This document shows positions 8,146-16,910 of a DNA stretch of 64,000 nt, piece by piece (the stretch's first letter is position 1; every line of letters begins with the position of its first letter). This DNA comes from Martelella alba. GTDB lineage: Bacteria; Pseudomonadota; Gammaproteobacteria; Enterobacterales; Enterobacteriaceae. Made by a program: the position numbers and the translations under genes. The stretch lies in the NCBI RefSeq assembly GCF_005217455.1, contig NZ_SZPQ01000003.1, positions 269,149 to 333,148 on the forward strand, given 5' to 3'. Under the pieces are notes generated by a model that saw nothing but the letters and a program-made list of their open reading frames with translations, was not told where the DNA came from and ran no database searches.

Positions 8146-9741
8146 ATGAATATGACGCAGCGCAAACATCCTTTAGCCGGCAGCGAGAGAACAGCCCTCG
8201 CCGGCTCCCATTGCGCCGGACCGTTGGAGGATAACGAACGGTTCGACATCAGTCTCATTATCCGCCGGCCTGACGCGGCTGAATTTAAACGGCATCTTGT
8301 TGGTTTATGCCGAGATCACGTCAATGCCCCGTCGAATTCGGCGTATTTGAGCCGCGAGGAGTACGCCAGACGTTTTAGCGCCTCCCCGGAGGATAGGGAA
8401 AAAGTGCGCGGCTTCGCCCGGCGCTATCAGCTCCAGATGATAAAAGACGATCCGGTAACCCGTACCGTGGTGTTGTCCGGGACGGCACGTCAGTTTAACG
8501 ATGCCTTCGGTATTCGTTTGCAGCGATACACTCACGCGGCCGGAAATTTTCGCGGCCGTACCGGGGCTATCCACCTACCGGCGGAGCTACAAGGGATCGT
8601 TACCGCGGTATTGGGCCTGGATAACCGGCCGCAGGCCCGGACCCATTTCCGTTTCCGACCGCCCATCCGACCTGCGGCCCAAGCCCCCGAATCCGTGTCC
8701 TATACGCCGTTGGTCCTGGCGGCGCTGTATGATTTCCCCGCCGGGGACGGCGAAGGGCAATGCGTGGCGATCATTGAGCTGGGCGGGGGCTACGACGAAA
8801 GTGATTTGCAGGCCTACTTTTCGTCACTGGGCTTGCCGACACCCTCCCTTAAGACTGTGTCGGTGGACGGCGGCAAAAACAGTCCGTCCGGTGGCACGGA
8901 CAGCGCGGACGGCGAAGTGATGCTGGATATCGAAATTATCGGCGCTCTTGCTCCGCACGCCACGCTGGCGGTGTATTTTGCCGGCAACAGCGACCAGGGA
9001 TTTATCGACGCCATCAATAGCGCCATTCATGACAGGGTCAATCGGCCCTCGGTGGTGTCCGTCAGTTGGGGCGGCCCGGAATCCAGCTGGACGGCGCAAT
9101 CCCTTGATGCCTTCGATGATGCCTTGCAGTCGGCCGCCGCCCTTGGCGTAACAGTGTGCGTGGCGTCCGGCGACAGCGGCTCGGGCGATGGCGTCGGCGA
9201 CGGCGGCGATCATGTGGATTTCCCCGCCTCCAGCCCTTATGCCCTGGCTTGCGGCGGTACCCGCCTGCTGGCCGCCGATAACGTCATCAAGGCCGAGACC
9301 GTCTGGAACGATGGCGGGCAGGGTGGGGCGGGCGGGGGCGGGATTAGTCGCCATTTTCCCTTGCCGGACTGGCAAAAATCCCTTGCGGCGGCTCGCGCCG
9401 GCGGTAAAAAAACCCCTTTGACCCACCGGGGCGTGCCCGATGTGGCGGGTAATGCCGATCCGCAAACCGGCTACCAGGTTCTGGTGCGGGGGCAACATAC
9501 CGTGGTGGGGGGCACCAGCGCGGTGGCGCCGCTATGGGCCGGGCTTATTGCCCGGATTAACGCCGCCGCGGGTCAACCCCTGGGCTATGTGCAACCCCGG
9601 CTTTATCCCGCCGGCGTCTGCCGCGATATCACGCGGGGCGATAATGGGGATTTCGTTGCGGCGTCCGGATGGGACGCCTGCACCGGCCTGGGGTCGCCCG
9701 ATGGCGCAAAAGTCGCGGCGCGTCTTGGCCAGAAGAGGTGA
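8146..9741 (+). CDS. Pro-kumamolisin/sedolisin-type serine-carboxyl peptidase (S53)
   Basis: This is an acid-active endopeptidase of MEROPS family S53 (sedolisin/kumamolisin). It has 531 residues. An N-terminal activation prodomain (about 20-165; SREEYARRFSASPEDREKV) is followed by a catalytic domain. Catalytic residues are visible: Glu and Asp in DGEVMLDIEI, an Asp in VASGDSGSGDG and the nucleophile Ser in GGTSAVAPLWAG. A C-terminal Asp-rich calcium site surrounds DITRGDNGDF and GWDACTGLGSPDG. No obvious signal peptide is present. A second ATG at 8152 has better spacing from GGAG (8140-8143) than the ATG at 8146. The S10 carboxypeptidase begins 9 bp downstream, so the two probably work together on the same peptides. 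Confidence 0.93.
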   Translation: MNMTQRKHPLAGSERTALAGSHCAGPLEDNERFDISLIIRRPDAAEFKRHLVGLCRDHVNAPSNSAYLSREEYARRFSASPEDREKVRGFARRYQLQMIKDDPVTRTVVLSGTARQFNDAFGIRLQRYTHAAGNFRGRTGAIHLPAELQGIVTAVLGLDNRPQARTHFRFRPPIRPAAQAPESVSYTPLVLAALYDFPAGDGEGQCVAIIELGGGYDESDLQAYFSSLGLPTPSLKTVSVDGGKNSPSGGTDSADGEVMLDIEIIGALAPHATLAVYFAGNSDQGFIDAINSAIHDRVNRPSVVSVSWGGPESSWTAQSLDAFDDALQSAAALGVTVCVASGDSGSGDGVGDGGDHVDFPASSPYALACGGTRLLAADNVIKAETVWNDGGQGGAGGGGISRHFPLPDWQKSLAAARAGGKKTPLTHRGVPDVAGNADPQTGYQVLVRGQHTVVGGTSAVAPLWAGLIARINAAAGQPLGYVQPRLYPAGVCRDITRGDNGDFVAASGWDACTGLGSPDGAKVAARLGQKR

Positions 9742-9750
9742 GGAAACGCT

Positions 9751-11391
9751 ATGACGGAAAAGAAAGAAGATCCCAGTGATAAAGGCCGCCGCGACGCCGG
9801 CGGCAAGGCTACCGCGACCGTGCCGGATGATCGGCCTTTTTTCGATGGGCTGGCCTATGGCAACGGTCCGGACGACGGGGTGGCCGATAGCGGCGAGAAT
9901 GCCGCCATTACGCACCATACCCTGACGCTGGACGGTAAAACCCTGCCTTATACCGCCACCGCCGGTCACCTGGTCGCGGTGGACCCGAGCAGTTCCAAAC
10001 CGGCGGCAAAAATATTCTATGTTGCCTTTACCCTGGATGATGGGCAGCCGCAGGCGCGTCCGGTTACGTTTTTTTATAATGGCGGCCCGGGGTCGTCTTC
10101 GGTTTATGTTTTATTGGGATCGTTTGCGCCGAAACGCATCAAAACGGCCATGCCCGACTTTACGCCGCCCGCCCCCTACCAACTGGAAGATAACAGCGAC
10201 AGTTTGCTGGATGTAAGCGATCTGGTGTTTATCAATCCGGTGGGCACCGGCTATTCGGCGGCCATTGCGCCGCGCCGTAACCGTGATTTCTGGGGGGTCG
10301 ATCAGGATGCCCGTTCTTTATCCCAGTTTATCAAACGCTATCTGACCGCCAATGATCGCTGGAATTCGCCCAAGTTTTTATTCGGCGAGTCCTATGGCAC
10401 CGCGCGCAGCGCGGTGCTGGCTTATGTCTTGCACGAAGACGGCATTGATCTCAACGGCATCACCCTGCAATCCTCGATCCTGGATTACGCCAAAGCCGGC
10501 GACCCCGTGGGACTGCTACCCACTTGCGCTTGCGATGCCTGGTATCATAACACGCTCACGAGCAAGCCCAGGCCGGCGGATCCGGCCGCCGTCGCGCAAC
10601 AGGCGACGGTGTTCGCCAGCGGGGATTACGCCGCCGCGCTGGCCGCTTTTCCGAAGGTGGACGACGCGCTCTTGGCGAAACTCAGCGGCTTGACCGGCAT
10701 TGATGGCAAAACCTTGACAGGCTGGGGCCTGGATGTGGGCGCCGTCAACAGCCGCGGCAATCCGCTGTTTCTGGTGACCCTGTTACAGGCGCAGGGGCTG
10801 GCCTTAGGCTCCTATGACGGTCGGGTCACCGCGGTCAATACCGGTATCGCCGCCGATATCGATCCAAACTCGGGGGGCAATGATCCCACCATGACGGCGG
10901 TGAACGGCGCTTACACCGCGATGTGGAACAGCTATCTCAATGACCAGTTGAAATACACCTCCACGTCCGCGTTCACTGATTTGAACGAACAGGCGTTTCA
11001 GTACTGGGATTTCCACCATATCGATCCCACCGGCGCGGAGAAAGGCGTTGACGGCAAAGGCAATGCCGTCCTCTATACCGCGGGAGACCTGGCCGCCGTC
11101 ATGAGCCTGAATAGTGATTTACGCGTGCTGTCGGCCAATGGCTATTACGACTTCGTGACGCCATTTTACCAGACGGAATTGGACCTGCGGGCCATGCCGC
11201 TACTCTCGGCGTCGATTCGCCAAAACCTGACGGTAACTTATTATCCGTCCGGACACATGATCTACCTTAACGGCGACGCCCGAACTTTGCTAAAAGCCGA
11301 CTTGGCCGCCATGTATCGCCAGGCGCTCGGCGATCAGGAGGCCATGGGCCGGATACGGTTGTTGCAACGGCGCAAGTCGGCGGAAGGATAG
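9751..11391 (+). CDS. Serine carboxypeptidase (peptidase S10)
   Basis: This exopeptidase removes C-terminal residues, typically at acid pH, and has an alpha/beta-hydrolase fold. It has 546 residues. The family signature NGGPGSSSVYVLLG (about 110-123) is present. The triad is visible: Ser in FGESYGTARS, Asp in VLSANGYYDFVTPF and His in YYPSGHMIYL. A GAGGAAACGCT ribosome site precedes the ATG. The N-terminus is hydrophilic, with no signal peptide. S10 enzymes are less common in bacteria than in fungi and plants. The 9-bp gap to the S53 gene indicates co-transcription. It ends 4 bp from the convergent gtr-like gene with no intrinsic terminator between them. Confidence 0.93.
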   Translation: MTEKKEDPSDKGRRDAGGKATATVPDDRPFFDGLAYGNGPDDGVADSGENAAITHHTLTLDGKTLPYTATAGHLVAVDPSSSKPAAKIFYVAFTLDDGQPQARPVTFFYNGGPGSSSVYVLLGSFAPKRIKTAMPDFTPPAPYQLEDNSDSLLDVSDLVFINPVGTGYSAAIAPRRNRDFWGVDQDARSLSQFIKRYLTANDRWNSPKFLFGESYGTARSAVLAYVLHEDGIDLNGITLQSSILDYAKAGDPVGLLPTCACDAWYHNTLTSKPRPADPAAVAQQATVFASGDYAAALAAFPKVDDALLAKLSGLTGIDGKTLTGWGLDVGAVNSRGNPLFLVTLLQAQGLALGSYDGRVTAVNTGIAADIDPNSGGNDPTMTAVNGAYTAMWNSYLNDQLKYTSTSAFTDLNEQAFQYWDFHHIDPTGAEKGVDGKGNAVLYTAGDLAAVMSLNSDLRVLSANGYYDFVTPFYQTELDLRAMPLLSASIRQNLTVTYYPSGHMIYLNGDARTLLKADLAAMYRQALGDQEAMGRIRLLQRRKSAEG

Positions 11392-11395
11392 GGGG

Positions 11396-13012
11396 TTATG
11401 GCATCGGGGCAACAAGACATGGCCCATGGACAGGATCCGGCGCCGCGCTCAGCCGGATAAGATAGATATCGCCTTCTTTTTTGACCGAGCCGGCGGCGGG
11501 GTAGACCGGCATTTTATCAAACACAAGACTCAGGGACTTCCTTTCGGCAGCGCTGGGTATCACGATATTGGGGTAACCCATCACTTTCATAAAATTCGTG
11601 ATCCGATCGATACTGTCCTCGCTCCAGGAAAAAAACGAACCCTGCATAGTCCCTTGCCAGGCGTTGGCATAAACCGTACTGAAGTGTTTACGGCCGTAAA
11701 AGTCCATTTTCAGCGGCGCGTCCGGGTTGAAATCAGCCGTTAATTCCCCGATCCTGCTATAAATATCCGCCGCCAGTATTCGATCATGCGCCTGGACGAG
11801 GGTGGCCGACGCGATGTATTGCGACGTCACGCCGATAATTTTGATTTGCAGCCAGCCGATGAGCATAACGCCGGCCAACAGGGATGTGGTCCGCCGGGCG
11901 GAAAGCAGGATGATACATGACAACCAACTTACGTAGGCGATGGGAATCAGGGTGCGCATCGGTAACGGCTCGCCTCCGGTGACCAGATGCAGAGCGAACG
12001 GCGAGAAGAGCACGCCGAGCCATAATATGAAATTCACCCATGAGGCGGCGATGCGGGTCCGTAATATCGCCAGGCTGGCCAGGGCGATGATCAGGCCATT
12101 GATGGTCAACGCCGCGCCATAACGTTGTGTCGCGCCGCCGTAGATAGCCGCCTGTTCGCGTAATATGGCCAACAGCACGGTTACAGGCTCTTTAAGCGTT
12201 CGGGTATAATTGAAAAAGGCTTTAGCAATATAACCGCTGTCGGTCATGATGAACTTTTGCGTCAATTTATTACTGGCTTCATATAAAACCAGGGATAATA
12301 TAATCAGGCATGCCAATCGGCAAATAGCCATCGCCAGTGTTTTAAGGGGGGCGGTGTCCATCCTCCCGTCGGTATGCAAACGCCGGGTCAATAAAATACC
12401 GCACGCATAAGCGGCAAACATCAGGATCAAGGATTGATAAGCGGCAATGGCACATGAAAGCATGCCGATAATCACACTGTTTTTGACAATGGAATGGTGG
12501 ACGGTTATGTTCCCGGAATATCCTTCGCCAAAATACAGATATGCCCCCAGGCTGATAAGCATCAGGCCTAGGGCTAATGCGGGGATGTTGGCGTAAAATG
12601 TCCCGATTGCCCACCAGGTGGGAAAGGCGCAGAAAACCGGATAGCAAAGATATGTGCGCCAACTCTCGCGATACCCATGGGCGCGCAGCAGCGCAGCATA
12701 GGAAACCGCGAAGGCAACGATGAGAATGACATAAGGGGCAAACGGGACTGAGGGTTGCTGTAATAGATATTTCTCAACCAGAAAAGTGAACCATCTTCCC
12801 TGACCGACCCATATTTCGGGATGGTGCCGCAGGGCGGCGGCCTCATTATCGATTGATAAGGAGAACGTGGTCAAAAAATACCCATAGCACACGGCGCCAA
12901 TAAATATCAACACCCCCAGCTCACGCAGTCTAAAGCCCTCATGACGAGCCTGCGCCACCCTTGCGGCTAAATACAGGTCAATTCTATCCAATACGCTAGA
13001 TATCTTTTCCAT
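11396..13012 (-). CDS. GtrII-type membrane glycosyltransferase (O-antigen side-branch transfer)
   Basis: This polytopic inner-membrane protein (538 residues, about 10-12 hydrophobic helices) resembles the Glucos_trans_II family. Members move a sugar from an undecaprenyl-phosphate carrier onto O-antigen or another surface glycan in the periplasm. An early acidic motif, FSLSIDNEAAALRHHPE, follows the first helix, and VGQGRWFTFLVEKYLL is typical of the family. It is the last gene of an operon that includes GtrA- and GtrB-like genes. The partner sugar genes suggest the donor is a 3-acylamino-3,6-dideoxyhexose rather than glucose. Specificity is inferred from context only. Confidence 0.82.
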   Translation of the reverse strand: MEKISSVLDRIDLYLAARVAQARHEGFRLRELGVLIFIGAVCYGYFLTTFSLSIDNEAAALRHHPEIWVGQGRWFTFLVEKYLLQQPSVPFAPYVILIVAFAVSYAALLRAHGYRESWRTYLCYPVFCAFPTWWAIGTFYANIPALALGLMLISLGAYLYFGEGYSGNITVHHSIVKNSVIIGMLSCAIAAYQSLILMFAAYACGILLTRRLHTDGRMDTAPLKTLAMAICRLACLIILSLVLYEASNKLTQKFIMTDSGYIAKAFFNYTRTLKEPVTVLLAILREQAAIYGGATQRYGAALTINGLIIALASLAILRTRIAASWVNFILWLGVLFSPFALHLVTGGEPLPMRTLIPIAYVSWLSCIILLSARRTTSLLAGVMLIGWLQIKIIGVTSQYIASATLVQAHDRILAADIYSRIGELTADFNPDAPLKMDFYGRKHFSTVYANAWQGTMQGSFFSWSEDSIDRITNFMKVMGYPNIVIPSAAERKSLSLVFDKMPVYPAAGSVKKEGDIYLIRLSAAPDPVHGPCLVAPMP

Positions 13013-13055
13013 GTCAGATTATCCCTACTGTCGTGCCGATATGTTCTCGGTGCGG

Positions 13056-13451
13056 TTACGTGATATCCCTTGGTCGAAAAAGCCGCCTTGAAAGGCCGTA
13101 TGTCATGGGCAGCGTGATGGCAATCGCCACCAGCGGGGCTGAACGCGTGGAGAAATCCAGTATTTCAACCCAGCACCAGACAATGGCGATGCTTGCCGAA
13201 TACTGGAAAAAATAAACCAAGGGCAGCCAGATAATGGATTTCAATCCGCGATGATGTTTGAAAACGTAACAACGGTTCATGATATAGGCAAATACTATCC
13301 CCGCCACGTAGGCGACGGTATATCCTGCGGTGTAGCCGCAAACGTTAAGCAGCAACAGGTAAATAGCATAGGTCAGGGCGGTATTCAGGCCCCCTGACAG
13401 CAGGAAGCGGATAAAATCCCCCTTGCGCCATGCGAGTCGCGTCAATATCAC
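13056..13451 (-). CDS. GtrA-family flippase-like membrane protein
   Basis: This small protein of 131 residues has four transmembrane segments typical of GtrA (FIRFLLSGGLNTALTYAIYLLL, then VAYVAGIVFAYIMNRCYVF). In serotype-converting phages GtrA is thought to flip the undecaprenyl-phosphate-linked sugar across the inner membrane. It starts with GTG in a GTGA overlap with the upstream bifunctional sugar gene, indicating translational coupling. Spacing to the downstream glycosyltransferase is 43 bp. Confidence 0.88.
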   Translation of the reverse strand: MILTRLAWRKGDFIRFLLSGGLNTALTYAIYLLLLNVCGYTAGYTVAYVAGIVFAYIMNRCYVFKHHRGLKSIIWLPLVYFFQYSASIAIVWCWVEILDFSTRSAPLVAIAITLPMTYGLSRRLFRPRDIT

Positions 13452-14407
13452 GGTTGCCCGATATAGCGGTTGTCGGTCAGTGCCTTAAATTCGTCATAGT
13501 CGCGAATATAGTCCGCCGCGTCGTAACGATGGGAGGCAAATACCATCAAAATGGCATCGGATGAGTAGCGGTATTGAATGCCCCAGGTCATCGCCGGTAG
13601 ATAAACCCCCTGGACGGGGGTATCCAGAATAAATTCCTGACGATGTCTTCCATCATCGGCCACGACATGCACCGACCCCTTAACCGCGACAAGGAACTGA
13701 TGGCAAACGCGGTGCGCGTGTTCCCCGCGGATTTGTTCGGTGGGAACGCCATAGACCAGGAAATAGCGTAACGGTGTAAAAGGAATCACGCTGGCAAAAT
13801 CACCGACGGACAAACTGCCGCGGATATCGGTAAAGTTGTTCATGGTATGCACGGTGACGTCTTTTACCAAGGTGTTTAATCGCGCCGGCGTCTTGTCCCT
13901 GGCGTGGTCCCCATTCTGGCAAAGGGGCAGGGCGTCGGCATAGCCGATAATCTTGGCGGGGTTGCCGGCCACGATGGCGTTGGCCGGGATGGAGCGCGTG
14001 ACCACGGCGCCCGCGCCTATCATGGCGTTGGCGCCGATTGTCAGCCCAGGCAGTATGGTGCTGTTGGCGCCCAATGAAGCGCCTTTGCGGATCACCGTCC
14101 GGGCGAAGGTTGGCGGATAGGCTTTGCTGCGCGGGAAAGGATCATTGGTAAAGGTCACATTGGGGCCGACAAAGACATCGTCTTCGATACGAATGCCGTC
14201 CCATACCTGTACGCCGCACTTTAAGGTCACCCTATGCCCTATCCGCACGTCATTTTCAATAAACACATGATCGCAGACATTACAGTCACCGCCCAGGCTC
14301 GCGCCTGGCAAGACATGGGCGAACGCCCAGATACGCGTGTTTGCGCCTATGGCTTTCGACTCGCATATCGCCAAGGGATGGATAAAGACGTTGTCGCTGT
14401 TAACCAT
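13448..14407 (-). CDS. Bifunctional acetyltransferase / 3,4-ketoisomerase (WxcM-like, FdtC-FdtA fusion)
   Basis: This two-domain protein has 319 residues. Residues about 5-165 form a left-handed beta-helix acyltransferase (hexapeptide repeats, ending GAGAVVTRSIPANAIVAGNPA). Residues about 185-319 form a cupin of the WxcM/FdtA type, with RGSLSVGDFASVIPF and the HAH motif in RGEHAHRVCHQFLV. The cupin isomerises dTDP-4-keto-6-deoxyglucose to the 3-keto sugar. The acyltransferase would N-acetylate the amino sugar formed by the aminotransferase. The start at 14407 follows GGAGGCGGGG; a TTG 12 bp upstream is less likely. It overlaps the upstream glycosyltransferase gene by 8 bp. Whether the product is Fuc3NAc, Qui3NAc or another isomer is not decided by sequence alone. 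Confidence 0.9.
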   Translation of the reverse strand: MVNSDNVFIHPLAICESKAIGANTRIWAFAHVLPGASLGGDCNVCDHVFIENDVRIGHRVTLKCGVQVWDGIRIEDDVFVGPNVTFTNDPFPRSKAYPPTFARTVIRKGASLGANSTILPGLTIGANAMIGAGAVVTRSIPANAIVAGNPAKIIGYADALPLCQNGDHARDKTPARLNTLVKDVTVHTMNNFTDIRGSLSVGDFASVIPFTPLRYFLVYGVPTEQIRGEHAHRVCHQFLVAVKGSVHVVADDGRHRQEFILDTPVQGVYLPAMTWGIQYRYSSDAILMVFASHRYDAADYIRDYDEFKALTDNRYIGQP

Positions 14408-15338
14408 CCCCGCCTCCAAACACGTCTACCCGCATCGGGATGGCGAGAGGCCGATGCTTGGTGTTTTCGTAAGTCCGCCAGGCATAAGAGCCGACAGTGC
14501 CGAGACCCAGGAGGATCAGGCAACCTAAAAATGTGATGGTCAACATCATCATGGCATAGCCGGGTATGGGGGCGGCGCCGGAAAATTTCACGAACAAGGT
14601 CAGGATACCCAATACCGCGGCCAGGGCGGCGCCCAGCGCGCCGACCCCTATCAACAGTTTGATGGGCAGGTCGGTGAAGGAAAAGATGCTGTCCATCATA
14701 TAGTTGACCTTCTTGCTCAATGTCCAGGCGGAATGCCCATGACGCCGGGCCCGTCGGGAATAGGTCACGACCTGGCGGCGATATCCAAGCCAGAAGATCT
14801 GGGCGATGAGCGAACTGTGGCGCTCTTCCAAGGCGAGCAGCGTGTCGCGGAATGTCCGGTTGCAGGCGAAAACATCCACGCCGCCGGCAGGCATTTCCGG
14901 TATGACGTAACGACGGTACAGGCCCCAGAAGAGTTTCGCGGTCAGGCGGCTTAACCAGGGATCACGGCGGTTTTCGCGCGTACCGACGACGACATCGGTA
15001 TGTTGCTGCAATAAAATCCGATTCATAGCCAGAACCAGTTCCGGCGGCTCCTGTAAATCCGCGGCCATAACCGCGAAACGATCGCCGCTGCCATAATGCA
15101 GGCCCGCCCTGATGGCCATAAACGAGCCGAAGTTTTTCGACAGCAGCACCAGCGTCGACCGGAAAGACTGTTTTGGCAGCAGGTCATGCAGTTGTTCATA
15201 GCAACGGTCGGGGCTGCCGTCCACCACGAAAACCACCTCCAGCGCCTCTCCCAACTGGTGGCGCATGTCATTGAGCGACGCCAGCAAATCGGCAAGATTG
15301 CTTTCGTTGCGATAGACGGGGATGACAAGCGTCAGCAC
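14400..15338 (-). CDS. GtrB-like family 2 glycosyltransferase (undecaprenyl-phosphate sugar synthase)
   Basis: This family GT2 enzyme resembles GtrB, DPM1 and ArnC: it links a sugar from a nucleotide donor to undecaprenyl phosphate on the cytoplasmic face. It has 312 residues. The N-terminal GT-A domain carries LTLVIPVYRNE, VVDGSPDRC and a DLQEP motif, and QIFWLGYRR lies at about 180. Two C-terminal membrane helices are visible near 230-290. The start is a GTG after AGGAGGACCGCGT, overlapping the aminotransferase stop. The neighbours imply a dTDP-3-acylamino-dideoxyhexose donor. Confidence 0.9.
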   Translation of the reverse strand: MLTLVIPVYRNESNLADLLASLNDMRHQLGEALEVVFVVDGSPDRCYEQLHDLLPKQSFRSTLVLLSKNFGSFMAIRAGLHYGSGDRFAVMAADLQEPPELVLAMNRILLQQHTDVVVGTRENRRDPWLSRLTAKLFWGLYRRYVIPEMPAGGVDVFACNRTFRDTLLALEERHSSLIAQIFWLGYRRQVVTYSRRARRHGHSAWTLSKKVNYMMDSIFSFTDLPIKLLIGVGALGAALAAVLGILTLFVKFSGAAPIPGYAMMMLTITFLGCLILLGLGTVGSYAWRTYENTKHRPLAIPMRVDVFGGGDG

Positions 15339-16471
15339 ACGCGGTCCTCCTGCTGGAAATACGCTGTGGCCGAGGCGATCACGCGATCGATTTCATCGCG
15401 GGTCAGTCCGGGATAGCACGGAAGGGAAACCACGGTTTCACAGGCCTGCTCGGTAACGGTCAGCGGATAGGGCAGCTTGGCGGCATAGGCCGCCTGGCGA
15501 TGATCGGGTATCGGATAATGGATATCGGTTTTGATCGCATTGCGCCTGAGGGCATGGATAAATTGTTGCCGGTCCGCCAGCCGGATGACATAAAGATGTG
15601 CGACATAGTCCGCTGCGGTGGAACATGGCAGACGGACATTAAACCTGCCGAACGCCGCGTTATAGCGTTTGGCGATCGAACGCCGTTGGGCATTCCACCG
15701 GTCCAGATAGGGTAACTTAACGCGTAAAACCGCCGCTTGTATCTCGTCCATTCGGCTGTTGCGTCCGCCGGGCAGGGTGACCTGATATTTTCGCCCCCAG
15801 CCATACTGCCGCAATTGGCGCATGCGCGCCGCCATTTCGTGGCTATGGGTGACCACCGCGCCGCCATCGCCCAACGCGCCGAGATTTTTGGTGGGGTAAA
15901 AGCTAAAACAGCCGACGGCGCCAAAGCTGCCCGCCAGTCTGCCGTTGCGCCGTGCGCCGTGCGCTTGCGCGCAGTCCTCGAGAACCGGTATACCCGCCAG
16001 CGACGCCAAACGGACAATGGCCTCGATATCGGCAAGCTGGCCATAGAGATGCGTCACGACGATGGCGGCCACCGGCGAATCAAGCACCGCCGCCAGTGCG
16101 TTCGGGCAAAGGGTTAGCGTCGTGGGATCGACATCGATATAAACCGGCCTGGCGCCCACGGCATGAATCGCGCCGCTGGCATAAAATCCCGCGTTGGCCG
16201 CCGTGACCACGCGATCTCCCGCCTTCACCGCCAGACCCCTGAGGGCAAGTTCCAATGCGTCCGACCCGTTGGCGACGCTAATACAATGGCCGACGCCAAG
16301 ATAGTTGGCGAACTCGGTTTCAAAAGAGAGCATCTCCGTACCCATCACATACCGTTGGCTGGCCAAAATTTTGTTCAGCGGGGTACTGAAATCCAAACCC
16401 GCATTCGCCTTTACGGCGGAAAATAGTTCAAGTTCGCGCATAAAATAACCATGAGCCGGTTTTTCCGTCAC
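15332..16471 (-). CDS. fdtB: PLP-dependent sugar 3-aminotransferase (DegT/DnrJ/EryC1/StrS; FdtB/QdtB-like)
   Basis: This aminotransferase converts a dTDP-3-keto-6-deoxyhexose to the 3-amino sugar using pyridoxal phosphate. It has 379 residues. Family marks are VANGSDALELALRGL, EDCAQAHGAR, the Schiff-base lysine in FYPTKNLGALGDGG and RMDEIQAAVLRVKLPYL. It is the first gene of the operon and overlaps the next by 7 bp. The start is uncertain: the GTG at 16471 and ATG at 16441 both lack a clear ribosome site. The specific 3-amino assignment depends on the WxcM-like partner. The dTDP-glucose genes rmlA and rmlB are not in the window and must be supplied elsewhere. Confidence 0.87.
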   Translation of the reverse strand: MTEKPAHGYFMRELELFSAVKANAGLDFSTPLNKILASQRYVMGTEMLSFETEFANYLGVGHCISVANGSDALELALRGLAVKAGDRVVTAANAGFYASGAIHAVGARPVYIDVDPTTLTLCPNALAAVLDSPVAAIVVTHLYGQLADIEAIVRLASLAGIPVLEDCAQAHGARRNGRLAGSFGAVGCFSFYPTKNLGALGDGGAVVTHSHEMAARMRQLRQYGWGRKYQVTLPGGRNSRMDEIQAAVLRVKLPYLDRWNAQRRSIAKRYNAAFGRFNVRLPCSTAADYVAHLYVIRLADRQQFIHALRRNAIKTDIHYPIPDHRQAAYAAKLPYPLTVTEQACETVVSLPCYPGLTRDEIDRVIASATAYFQQEDRVC

Positions 16472-16910
16472 TAAAACACTGCCTGACCCGGCGGCGCGCC
16501 GGGTTTTACGTGAAGCGGCGCGGTTTCGTCAATGGGCGTCGGCGGGATATCGCCTAATCACGCCGGTGAAAACGCCGGAACAACGTGGTCGTGAGAGGCG
16601 CGCGTCGGCCATTGCGTTCCGAGCGACTTGTCAAAGTGGTTTCGTTCTCGTTGAAGATTGAGACTGTCGGGTGTCAAGGTAAGCCATAAACAAATTCAAG
16701 CGAAAATCGTTTGAAAAATTCGTTTAGTGAATATTGATGAAAGAAGTGTTTTCCATGGAGGGTGTTGCCCTGTGCGGCTGGGTGCGTTCACAAGGCAAAT
16801 CCCCATTGATGTCAAAGTCCATGCCGATGTGGATGCGCGCGGCGGCGGTCATCAACCGACGCCCGCGCCCGGCCCTCCGTCATGCCGGGCGCGGCGGGGC
16901 GCCCCGGGTG
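16472..16910. other. Intergenic region with two GC-rich stem-loops
   Basis: This 439-bp spacer lies between the fdtB start and the thiolase end. ACCCGGCG-gcg-CGCCGGGT followed by TTT (16486-16507) could be a weak plus-strand terminator. CGCGCCCGGC and GCCGGGCGCG (16864-16893) form a perfect 10-bp stem just after the thiolase operon but lack a T-run on the minus strand. The AT-rich part near 16690-16735 is a likely promoter for the fdtB operon. No convincing gene is seen. Confidence 0.45.

Noticed and set aside
16864..16893. Perfect GC-rich stem after the thiolase gene as a terminator
   Set aside because: No T-run follows on the minus strand, so it was recorded only as a stem-loop.
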